Origin: Actinomycetota bacterium
GTDB lineage: Bacteria > Actinomycetota > Geothermincolia > Fen-727 > Anoxymicrobiaceae
Direction of reading: 5' to 3'
Assembly (NCBI GenBank): GCA_016649525.1
Contig: JAENXM010000106.1
Coordinates: 1-6,090, forward strand
Length of the DNA stretch: 6,090 nucleotides
Part shown: positions 1 to 6,090 of the stretch, in pieces
Numbering within the stretch: the first letter of the stretch is position 1
How the letters are laid out: each line of letters begins with the position of its first letter
The notes under the pieces: generated by a model
What the model was told of the DNA's origin: nothing
The model's input: only the letters and a program-made list of their open reading frames with translations
Databases searched by the model: none
Made by a program: the position numbers and the translations under genes

Positions 1-815
1 GGATCGCGACGCTGATGGTCGGGGAGGATTTCGGGGCAAGGATGTACCGGGGCCAGGTCCAGAAGAACTGCGAGTCGGTCGGTTTCAATTATATCGAGAA
101 GACCCTTCCGGCCGAGACCACCGAGGAAGAGGTGGTGAAGGTCGTTGAGGAGCTGAACGAGGACCCCGCCGTCAGCGGGATACTCCCGTTGAGGCCTTTC
201 CCCGAGCAAATCTCCGACTCCGCCGTCATAAACACGATCAGGGTTGACAAGGACATCGACTGTTTCCACCCGTTCAACATGGGGCGCCTGACCCTCGGCG
301 AGCCTACGCTCGCGCCATGTACCCCGTCGGCGTGCGTGGAGCTCCTCGAGCGGGTCGGGCTGGACTTCGAGGGCGCGGAAATCGTGGTGGTAGGCCACAG
401 TAACATCGTGGGGAAGCCGGTCGCGCTGCTGGCGCTCAACCGTAACGCCACCACGAGCGTGACACACGTCTTCACCTCGCAGGCCGGGAACCTGGAGAAG
501 CACACGACCGGCGCCGACATACTTATAGTCGCGGCCGGGAAGGCCGGCCTGATCGGGCCGGACCTGGTCAAGGAGGGCGCCATCGTCATAGACGTCGGCA
601 TCAACCGGGTCAAGGTGCTCGACGACGAGGGCAACCCCGTCCTGAACGAGAAGGGAAAGCCCAAGACGAAGACGGTCGGAGACGTGGATTTCGACGGCGT
701 GAAGGAAAAGGCGAAGGCGATAACACCGGTGCCCGGGGGCGTAGGCGCCGTTACGAACATGATGCTTCTCAAGAACGCGCTCGCGGCCGCGAAGATTCAG
801 GCCGGACTCGAATAG
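1..815 (+). CDS. folD: FolD-family methylenetetrahydrofolate dehydrogenase / methenyltetrahydrofolate cyclohydrolase, 5'-truncated by the window edge
   Basis: Interconverts 5,10-methylene-, 5,10-methenyl- and 10-formyl-tetrahydrofolate in the cytoplasm, as part of the methyl branch of the Wood-Ljungdahl pathway. The frame is open from base 3 and reads IATLMVGED before the Met at 15, matching the first core strand of FolD, so the ATG at 15 is internal. By comparison with E. coli FolD (from memory), about 35 N-terminal residues are missing, giving a full protein near 305 residues. Seen, counting from that Met: Tyr11, DKDIDCFHP (78-86), PCTP (101-104), the nucleotide-binding GHSNIVGKP (127-135), IDVGINR (192-198) and PVPGGVG (238-244). 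Odd points: the usual catalytic Lys (E. coli K54) is Val15, the usual GILVQLPLP is GILPLRPFP so the active-site Gln is lost, and the Gly after the conserved Asp is Cys83. A charged loop (199-220) is longer than in E. coli. Family assignment is secure; the exact activities are less so. Confidence 0.93.
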   Translation, partial: IATLMVGEDFGARMYRGQVQKNCESVGFNYIEKTLPAETTEEEVVKVVEELNEDPAVSGILPLRPFPEQISDSAVINTIRVDKDIDCFHPFNMGRLTLGEPTLAPCTPSACVELLERVGLDFEGAEIVVVGHSNIVGKPVALLALNRNATTSVTHVFTSQAGNLEKHTTGADILIVAAGKAGLIGPDLVKEGAIVIDVGINRVKVLDDEGNPVLNEKGKPKTKTVGDVDFDGVKEKAKAITPVPGGVGAVTNMMLLKNALAAAKIQAGLE

Positions 816-826
816 AGACTCATAGA

Positions 827-855
827 TGGATAGCCGGGGCCCGTTTGATTAAAAT
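827..855 (+). promoter_or_regulatory. Possible sigma70-type promoter for acsD-acsA-acsB
   Basis: TGGATA at 827-832 (4 of 6 to TTGACA) and TAAAAT at 850-855 (5 of 6 to TATAAT) are separated by 17 bp. Transcription would start near 862, giving a leader of about 39 nt that includes the acsD Shine-Dalgarno sequence. The -10 lies inside the FNR-like palindrome. Weak motif evidence only; the genes could equally be read from a promoter upstream of folD. Confidence 0.25.
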
Positions 856-858
856 CAA
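845..858. promoter_or_regulatory. FNR/CRP-type palindromic operator candidate upstream of acsD
   Basis: The sequence TTGATTAAAATCAA has perfect 6-bp inverted arms (845-850 and 853-858) and matches the classical FNR consensus TTGAT-N4-ATCAA at every specified base. It forms an AT-rich island in the folD-acsD gap and ends 42 bp before the acsD ATG. A Crp/Fnr-family regulator responding to oxygen, redox state or CO is an inference from the motif; no regulator gene is visible here. Because it overlaps a candidate -10 element, it would more likely repress than activate from that promoter. Confidence 0.45.
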
Positions 859-884
859 TGCGGTCCTGGACCAGCAGGCGTAGA

Positions 885-895
885 AAGGAAGGGAG
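885..895 (+). promoter_or_regulatory. Ribosome binding site of acsD
   Basis: The purine-rich run AAGGAAGGGAG ends 5 nt before the ATG at 901, followed only by A residues. It supports the chosen acsD start. Confidence 0.7.
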
Positions 896-900
896 AAAAA

Positions 901-1845
901 ATGGCGTTTGAGGTGCCAAAGGAGACGACTGATTCAAAGATAAGGGAAGTTCCACTCGGAACGGGAGACGCGGCGGTGAAGGTAGGCGGGGAGAACGTGC
1001 TTCCCTTCTACCTGTTCGAAGGGCAGATGCCCAACCGGCCGCTTATCGCAGTAGAGGTGTACGACGACAACCCGCAGGGCTGGTCACCCGTTGTAGCGGA
1101 ACCGCTCTCGGATGTCCTTTCAGACCCCGTTGCCTGGGCGAAGAAAGCACAGGACGAGTGGGGGGCCGACCTCATAGCGCTTCGCCTGAAGAGCACGGAT
1201 CCGAAGGGAGACGACAAGCCGGGTGATCAGGCTGCCCAGACGGCGAATGCAGTTGCCGAAGCCGTGACGATCCCGGTGATCGTCTACGGCTCCGAGGATG
1301 CCGAGAAGGACGGTGAAGTACTCAAGGCTGTGGCTATCGCCACCGAGGGAAAGAACGTGGTGCTGGGGCCCGCCCTCGAGGACAACTACAAGACGATAGG
1401 CGCCGCGGCCATCGGATACAAGCAGACAGTCGCGGCGAAGACGCCGATAGACGTCAACCTGGCCAAGCAGCTGAACATCCTGCTTTCAAACCTGGGACTG
1501 GACGTCGGGAACATAATCGTAGACCCGACGACCGGCGCCCTCGGATACGGCCTCGAGTACACATACTCGGTGATGGAGAGGCTGAAGCTCGCTGCCCTCT
1601 ACCAGGACGACGGCATGACACAGATGCCTCTTGTCGCAGATGTGGGTGTCGAAAGCTGGAAAGCTAAAGAAGCGAAGGCGCCTGCTGCCGATGAACCGGC
1701 CTGGGGCGACGAGAACAAGAGGGGCGTTCTCTGGGAGATATTGACAGCGTCGACGCTTCTCATTGCCGGCGCCGACATCGTGATAATGAGGCACCCTGAC
1801 GCGATAAAGACCGTAAGGAAGGTAATCGACACTTTGATGGGATAG
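901..1845 (+). CDS. acsD: Corrinoid iron-sulfur protein, small subunit (acetyl-CoA decarbonylase/synthase delta-type subunit)
   Basis: Small subunit of the heterodimeric corrinoid iron-sulfur protein, which takes the methyl group from methyl-tetrahydrofolate through methyltransferase AcsE and passes it to the A-cluster of ACS. The small subunit is a TIM barrel that pairs with AcsC, which carries the Fe-S and corrinoid-binding domains. At 314 residues it is close to Moorella thermoacetica AcsD (about 323). Family features seen are LPFYLFEG (34-41), GADLIALRLKSTDP (88-101), DVNLAKQLNILLSNLG (184-199), the hallmark DPTTGALGYGLEYTYSVMER (208-227), RGVLWE (274-279) and MRHPDA (296-301). There is no cysteine Fe-S motif, as expected for this subunit. 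The ATG follows a good Shine-Dalgarno sequence. The partner acsC is not adjacent on either side within the window, although the two are usually neighbours; it may lie outside. acsA follows after 50 bp, probably in the same transcript. Confidence 0.95.
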   Translation: MAFEVPKETTDSKIREVPLGTGDAAVKVGGENVLPFYLFEGQMPNRPLIAVEVYDDNPQGWSPVVAEPLSDVLSDPVAWAKKAQDEWGADLIALRLKSTDPKGDDKPGDQAAQTANAVAEAVTIPVIVYGSEDAEKDGEVLKAVAIATEGKNVVLGPALEDNYKTIGAAAIGYKQTVAAKTPIDVNLAKQLNILLSNLGLDVGNIIVDPTTGALGYGLEYTYSVMERLKLAALYQDDGMTQMPLVADVGVESWKAKEAKAPAADEPAWGDENKRGVLWEILTASTLLIAGADIVIMRHPDAIKTVRKVIDTLMG

Positions 1846-1849
1846 GAGC

Positions 1850-1866
1850 GCCGGCTGAAAGTCGGC
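1850..1866 (+). other. Small RNA hairpin in the acsD-acsA gap
   Basis: GCCGGCT (1850-1856) and AGTCGGC (1860-1866) form a 7-bp stem with one G-U pair around a GAA triloop, 5 nt after the acsD stop. No T-run follows, so it does not look like an intrinsic terminator. It could protect or mark an mRNA end, or be chance in GC-rich DNA. Confidence 0.35.
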
Positions 1867-1885
1867 TACCGCGCACGGGTTGAGC

Positions 1886-1891
1886 AAGGAG
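1886..1891 (+). promoter_or_regulatory. Ribosome binding site of acsA
   Basis: AAGGAG lies 4 nt before the GTG at 1896 and 10 nt before an in-frame TTG at 1902. The first spacing is tight and the second a little long, so the start is uncertain by two codons. No in-frame ATG fits the site. Confidence 0.6.
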
Positions 1892-1895
1892 TTGA

Positions 1896-3857
1896 GTGAA
1901 GTTGGCAGAGCTTGAAGAAAAAAGTTCGTGTGAAGCATCGATTGAGATGCTGAAGAAGGCGGCTGCCGAGGACCGGCAGACGGCCTTCAGCAGGGTTGAC
2001 GACATGAAGTCATGCACCATCGGGGCGAGCGGTATATGTTGCAAGAACTGCGCCATGGGACCTTGCCGCCTCACCCCGACCAAGAAAGAGGGTGAGCCCG
2101 AGAAGAGGGGCATCTGCGGCGCGACCCCGGAGGTGGTGGCCGCGAGGAACTTCGCGCGCATGATAGCCGCCGGCACATCCGCCCACTCCGACCACGGCAG
2201 GGCGGTCGCCCACACCCTGGTGCTGGCAGCAAAGGGTGAGGCCGAGGGGTACCAGATCAAGGACCGCATAAAGCTGCTCGAGGTCGCCGCGGACCTGGGG
2301 ATAAAGGTCGAAGACCGCCCTGTCGAGGAGATCGCACTAGAGGTGGGTGAGACCTGCCTGGCCATGTTCGGAAACCAGGAAGGCGAGTTGCAGTTCGCCT
2401 GGAGGGCGCCCGAGCCCCGCAAGGGGATCTGGCGCAAGCTGGGAATATTCCCCCGCGGCATCGACCGCGAGGTAGTGGAGACGATGCACCGCACCTCGAT
2501 AGGCGTGGACCAGGACATGGAGAACATCATGCTGCAGGGTTCCCGGTGCGCTCTGGCGGACGGCTGGGGCGGTTCGATGATAGGGACCGAACTACAGGAT
2601 ATCCTGTTCGGGACTCCCACCCCCCTGAAGGCCAAGATAAACCTCGGGGTGCTCTCCGAGGACCAGGTCAACATCATAGTTCACGGCCACGAGCCTATAC
2701 TCTCCGAGATGATACTGCTGGCCAGCCAGAACGAGGACATGATAAAGAAGGCGGAGGAAAAGGGTGCCAAGGGAATAAACATCGCAGGCATCTGCTGTAC
2801 CGCGAACGAGATACTCTCGCGGCACGGCATCCCTGTCGCGGGGAACGTGCTCCAGCAGGAGCTCGCCATTATCACGGGCGCCGTGGACGCCATGATCGTT
2901 GATGTGCAGTGCGTCTACCAGGCCATCGGCGAGCTGTCCAAGTGCTACCACACCAAGGTGATAACCACCAGTAGTAAAGCAAAGATGCCGTTCGCCGAGT
3001 TCGTAGAGTTCCACGAGGAGCACGGCCTGGACATTGCAGAGAAGATAGTCGAGATGGCGATAGACAACTTCCCCAATCGAGGAAAGGTGGAGATCCCGGA
3101 CAAGACAAGCGATTTCATCGCCGGGTACGATCACGAGTACGTCAACTACATGCTGGGAGGCCGGTTCCGCGCTTCCTACCGCCCCCTGAACGATGGCGTC
3201 ATCGACGGCCGTATACGCGGGGTGGTAGGCGTGGTCGGCTGCAACAACCCCCGGGTCCCGCACGATTCGGTACACGTTCAGGTCACCAGGGAGCTCGTCG
3301 CGAACGGGTGCCTGGTGGTGATGACCGGGTGCGCCGCGCAAGCGGTGGCCAAGACCGGGCTTATGACACCTGAGATCGCTTACAAGGAAGGCGTCATGCC
3401 GCAGGGCCTCCGCGAGATCTGCGAGGCGGTGGGCATACCGCCGGTACTGCACGTAGGTTCCTGCGTTGACAACAGCCGGATACTGATTGCACTCACCGAG
3501 ATGGTCCACGAGGGCGGCCTGGGTGACGACATATCCGACCTGCCTGCGGCGGGTTGTGCCCCCGAGTGGATGAGCGAGAAGGCTATCGCCATCGGGCAGT
3601 ACTTCGTGGCCTCGGGAGCCTACACGATCTTCGGGGCCAGCTGGCCGACCACGGGGAGCCAGAAGCTCACCGATTACCTGTTCAACGGGTATAAAAAGGT
3701 CTTCGGTAACACCTGGGATTTCGAGCCCGACCCCGACAAGATGGTGACCAAGCTGCTAACGCAGATCGATAACAAGCGCGAGGCGCTGGGTATACTCGGC
3801 AAGCGCGAGCGTGTCCTCTACGACATGGCGATGAGGCGCGAGTTGAAGATCGAATAG
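1896..3857 (+). CDS. acsA: Anaerobic Ni-Fe-S carbon monoxide dehydrogenase catalytic subunit (CODH of the CODH/ACS complex)
   Basis: Catalyses CO2 + 2 e- + 2 H+ to CO + H2O, and the reverse, at the C-cluster, and feeds CO to ACS through a protein tunnel. It has 653 residues from a GTG start. Clusters seen in order: D-cluster C40 and C48 (CX7C, the [4Fe-4S]-type spacing); B-cluster C49, C52, C57, C74; histidines H97, H100 and H106 in the region of the catalytic His/proton path; C-cluster ligands in HGHEP (263-267), C301 (GICCT), C339 (DVQC), C449 (GCNN), C479 (TGC), C523 (GSCVDN); and the catalytic-type Lys at K562 (MSEKA). All expected ligands are present, so it should be active. The N-terminus before the D-cluster is short, as in CooS of Carboxydothermus and unlike the longer Moorella AcsA. 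Its position between acsD and acsB argues for the ACS-associated role over a stand-alone CooS. No Ni-insertion gene cooC is adjacent. The symbol cooS would also be acceptable. Confidence 0.96.
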   Translation: MKLAELEEKSSCEASIEMLKKAAAEDRQTAFSRVDDMKSCTIGASGICCKNCAMGPCRLTPTKKEGEPEKRGICGATPEVVAARNFARMIAAGTSAHSDHGRAVAHTLVLAAKGEAEGYQIKDRIKLLEVAADLGIKVEDRPVEEIALEVGETCLAMFGNQEGELQFAWRAPEPRKGIWRKLGIFPRGIDREVVETMHRTSIGVDQDMENIMLQGSRCALADGWGGSMIGTELQDILFGTPTPLKAKINLGVLSEDQVNIIVHGHEPILSEMILLASQNEDMIKKAEEKGAKGINIAGICCTANEILSRHGIPVAGNVLQQELAIITGAVDAMIVDVQCVYQAIGELSKCYHTKVITTSSKAKMPFAEFVEFHEEHGLDIAEKIVEMAIDNFPNRGKVEIPDKTSDFIAGYDHEYVNYMLGGRFRASYRPLNDGVIDGRIRGVVGVVGCNNPRVPHDSVHVQVTRELVANGCLVVMTGCAAQAVAKTGLMTPEIAYKEGVMPQGLREICEAVGIPPVLHVGSCVDNSRILIALTEMVHEGGLGDDISDLPAAGCAPEWMSEKAIAIGQYFVASGAYTIFGASWPTTGSQKLTDYLFNGYKKVFGNTWDFEPDPDKMVTKLLTQIDNKREALGILGKRERVLYDMAMRRELKIE

Positions 3858-3892
3858 CGGGTAAGGGCCGACCGTGAAGACCTGACCATTAC

Positions 3893-3901
3893 AAGGAGGA
3901 G
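3893..3901 (+). promoter_or_regulatory. Ribosome binding site of acsB
   Basis: AAGGAGGAG contains the full AAGGAGG core (3893-3899), 7 nt before the ATG at 3907. It is the strongest Shine-Dalgarno sequence in the window and fixes the acsB start. Confidence 0.8.
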
Positions 3902-3906
3902 TTTGG

Positions 3907-6090
3907 ATGTCGAAGATCATTTTGAGCGCCGCGATCAAGGGGGCCCACGCCATCCACGAAAGGGTGACTGCCAGGCTTGACGAGGCACTCGAGAAGTACG
4001 GCGAGAACCAGGAGGTAGGTTTTCCGAACACCGCCTACTACCTTCCCATCATCTACGGGATGACGGGGATGAAGGTGGAGAAGCTCGGCGACTGCCCGCC
4101 CGTCATGAAGGTGGCCGCGGAGCTCACTCCTCCGGTGCCGCCGGAACATCTCTGGACGCCGTACCTGGGGCCGGGCCTGGACGCCGGAATGGCCACGCTA
4201 TTCATGGAGGAGATCGAGGAGGCTATCAAGTACGTGGACGGTCCGCCCCCCGTCGACGGTATCTGGCTCGGCGCGGCCGACGACGTTATCATGCGCGAAA
4301 GAGGGGTCGAGTTCGTGGACGGGACGGCCCCCGGGTTCTGCGCGCTCATCGGCTCCGCCCCTGACCCCCAGACTGCCGAGAAGATAGTGAAGGAGCTCCA
4401 GGAGAAGAACCTTTACGTCTGGACGAGCGGCCACTACAACGGCACCACCGTGGCGGAGCAGCTCGACAGCATCGGCGTGCAGCTGGGCTGGGAGACCCGC
4501 ATCGTGCCGTACGGTATCGAGATAGGCTCGGCCGTTTATTCTCTCGGCTTCGCGGCTCGCGCTGCCATGAGCTTCGGAGGGGCGCAACCCGGCGACTTCC
4601 GCAAGGTGCTTCTCTATAACAAGAACAGGATATTCGCGTTCGTGCTGACCCTCGGTGAGGTCACCGATGAATGGTACGCGAACGCGGCCGGCGCAATAAA
4701 CTACGGGTTCCCCACGATCGCGGATACCCCGATCCCGGAGATCCTTCCGACCGGCATCTGCACCTACGAGCATGTGGTCTCCAACATACCGCACGACCAG
4801 ATAGTGCAGAAGGCGGTCGAGGTGCGCGGCCTGAAGATCCAGGTCACCAAGGTCCCGATACCGATGGCCTACGGTCCCGCGTTCGAGGGCGAGCGCATCC
4901 GCAAGGAGGACATGTACGTCCAGTTCGGCGGGAACATCACCCCGGCATTCGAGTTCGTCGAGATGAAGGAGATGGACGAGGTCGAGGACGGGAAGATAGA
5001 GGTCGTCGGACCGGAGATCGACGATGTCGAGGCGGGCGGCGCGCTGCCGCTCGGCATCGTGGTGCACGTGGCAGGCCGAAAAATGCAGGAGGACTTCGAG
5101 TCCATCCTGGAGCGCCAGGTCCACCACCTCATAAACGGGGCCGAGGGCGTCTGGCACATGGGACAGCGCGACATCGTCTGGACCCGCATCAGCAATAAGG
5201 CAAAGGACAAGGGCTTCAAGATACGCGACTACGGCGAGATCATTCACGCGAAACTGCTCGGAGATTTCCCGGCCATCGTGGACAAGGTCGAGGTGACCAT
5301 CTACACGAACGAGAAGGACGTCGCCGAGTGGGAGGAGAGGGCGAAGACGAAATACGCGTTCCGCGACGAGAGGACCGCGGGCATGACAGACGAGACGACC
5401 GACATCTTCTACTCGTGCACGCTCTGCCAGTCGTTCGCGCCGACACACGTCTGCGTGGTGACCCCGGAGCGTCTCGGCCTGTGCGGGGCCTATAACTGGC
5501 TCGACTGCAAGGCTGCGTACGAGATAGACCCGACTGGCCCGAACCAGCCGATCCCCAAGGGCGAGTCGATAGACGAGGCTAAGGGGCAGTGGAAGAACGT
5601 GAACGAGTTCGTCTGGAACAACTCGGGCAAGAACCTCGAGAGGTTCAACGCGTACACCATGATGGAGGACCCGATGACCTCCTGCGGTTGCTTCGAGTGC
5701 ATAGTAGCTTTCCTTCCCCTGTGCAACGGGGTGATGATAGTGAACCGCGAGCACAGCGGCGTGACACCGTGCGGGATGAGTTTCTCATCGCTCGCGGGCT
5801 CCGTCGGCGGCGGCAACGTCACGCCCGGCTTCGTCGGGATAGGTAAGGTCTATATAACGAGCAAGAAGTTCATCAGCGCCGACGGCGGCTTCCACCGCAT
5901 CGTCTGGATGCCTAAGGAGCTAAAGGAGACACTCAAGGAACAGCTCCAGAAGAGGGCGGAGGAACTTGGGACTCCCGACTTCGTCGACAAGATAGCTGAC
6001 GAGGAGGTCGGGGTGACCGAGGAGGAGATACTACCGTTCCTCGAGGAGAGGGGCCACCCGGCGCTCACCATGGAGCAGATGCTCACATAA
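3907..6090 (+). CDS. acsB: CO-methylating acetyl-CoA synthase, catalytic (alpha) subunit
   Basis: Assembles acetyl-CoA from CO (made by CODH), the methyl group of the corrinoid protein and CoA at the Ni-Ni-[4Fe-4S] A-cluster. It has 727 residues, against about 729 in Moorella thermoacetica, with the stop at the window's last codon. The A-cluster is intact: C504, C507, C516 and C526 have the same spacing as Moorella C506/C509/C518/C528, and SCGCFEC supplies C593 and C595 (Moorella C595/C597), which with C507 hold the nickels. The Phe of QSFAP (F510) is also kept. Other family blocks are NTAYYLP (41-47), RIFAFVLTLGE (241-251), YGPAFEGERIRKEDMYV (322-338), GNITPAFEF (342-350), TDETTDIFYS (494-503), GPNQPIPK (544-551), KKFISADGG (653-661) and GHPALTM (716-722). 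The N-terminal region, which contacts CODH in Moorella, begins about 27 residues later, with length regained further in. Extra cysteines relative to Moorella are C534, C598 and C622. It lies 49 bp after acsA, consistent with one operon. Confidence 0.97.
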   Translation: MSKIILSAAIKGAHAIHERVTARLDEALEKYGENQEVGFPNTAYYLPIIYGMTGMKVEKLGDCPPVMKVAAELTPPVPPEHLWTPYLGPGLDAGMATLFMEEIEEAIKYVDGPPPVDGIWLGAADDVIMRERGVEFVDGTAPGFCALIGSAPDPQTAEKIVKELQEKNLYVWTSGHYNGTTVAEQLDSIGVQLGWETRIVPYGIEIGSAVYSLGFAARAAMSFGGAQPGDFRKVLLYNKNRIFAFVLTLGEVTDEWYANAAGAINYGFPTIADTPIPEILPTGICTYEHVVSNIPHDQIVQKAVEVRGLKIQVTKVPIPMAYGPAFEGERIRKEDMYVQFGGNITPAFEFVEMKEMDEVEDGKIEVVGPEIDDVEAGGALPLGIVVHVAGRKMQEDFESILERQVHHLINGAEGVWHMGQRDIVWTRISNKAKDKGFKIRDYGEIIHAKLLGDFPAIVDKVEVTIYTNEKDVAEWEERAKTKYAFRDERTAGMTDETTDIFYSCTLCQSFAPTHVCVVTPERLGLCGAYNWLDCKAAYEIDPTGPNQPIPKGESIDEAKGQWKNVNEFVWNNSGKNLERFNAYTMMEDPMTSCGCFECIVAFLPLCNGVMIVNREHSGVTPCGMSFSSLAGSVGGGNVTPGFVGIGKVYITSKKFISADGGFHRIVWMPKELKETLKEQLQKRAEELGTPDFVDKIADEEVGVTEEEILPFLEERGHPALTMEQMLT

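Noticed and set aside
15..17. ATG at 15 as the folD start
   Set aside because: The frame is open upstream and the preceding codons (IATL) continue the conserved first strand of FolD; about 35 residues lie beyond the window.
89..772. 227-codon - strand frame opposite folD
   Set aside because: It is a Ser/Thr/Pro-rich shadow of folD with no supporting motif.
816..900. Intrinsic terminator after folD
   Set aside because: The gap has only short dyads (GGGCCC at about 836-841 and GGTCCTGGACC at 862-872) and no stem followed by a T-run, so read-through from folD cannot be excluded.
1760..2677. 305-codon - strand frame spanning the acsD end and acsA start
   Set aside because: It covers two clear + strand genes and their gap, is Ser- and Arg-rich, and has no domain I recognise.
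2592..3509. 305-codon open frame on the - strand opposite acsA
   Set aside because: It is fully inside acsA, has low-complexity antisense-like composition and no recognisable motif.
4198..5754. 518-codon open frame on the - strand opposite acsB
   Set aside because: It lies entirely within acsB, which has intact family motifs throughout. Its translation, rich in Leu, Val, Arg, His and Asp, resembles no family I know. Long antisense frames are common opposite GC-rich genes.
1..6090. CRISPR arrays, tRNA/rRNA genes, insertion sequences, direct repeats or attachment sites
   Set aside because: Almost all of the sequence is accounted for by four conserved genes, and the gaps (85, 50 and 49 bp) are too short. 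I saw no repeat array, tRNA-like fold or transposase.

Overview
The window carries four genes, all on the + strand and closely spaced: the 3' part of folD (open at the left edge), then acsD, acsA/cooS and acsB. Together they form part of the Wood-Ljungdahl (reductive acetyl-CoA) pathway. FolD handles the C1 unit on tetrahydrofolate. AcsD is the small subunit of the corrinoid iron-sulfur protein that delivers the methyl group. AcsA is the Ni-Fe-S carbon monoxide dehydrogenase (CODH) that interconverts CO2 and CO. AcsB is the acetyl-CoA synthase (ACS) that joins methyl, CO and CoA. The AcsB stop codon is the last codon of the window.

The ACS is the long bacterial type with an N-terminal region, not the shorter archaeal CdhC, and the genes are bacterial acs-type homologues. 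The host is therefore an anaerobic bacterium using the pathway for acetogenesis, autotrophy or, in reverse, acetate oxidation. The DNA looks GC-rich but uses ATA (Ile) and AGG (Arg) freely. A deep-branching actinobacterium, a Moorella- or Desulfotomaculum-like Firmicute or a Chloroflexota member would all fit; the sequence alone does not decide.

Layout: folD ends at 815. An 85-bp gap (816-900) holds a Shine-Dalgarno sequence, a possible promoter and a perfect match to the FNR-type consensus TTGAT-N4-ATCAA. acsD runs 901-1845. A 50-bp gap follows, with a small hairpin and a Shine-Dalgarno sequence, then acsA at 1896-3857. A 49-bp gap with a near-ideal AAGGAGGAG leads to acsB at 3907-6090. The short same-strand gaps suggest acsD-acsA-acsB are co-transcribed, possibly with read-through from folD. 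No stretch over 300 bases lacks a gene.

This is a known pathway, and I see no undescribed system. The points most worth a second look are the FNR-like palindrome before acsD, the FolD whose usual catalytic Lys and Gln are replaced, the placement of acsD next to CODH without acsC or cooC within the window, and extra cysteines near the ACS A-cluster.
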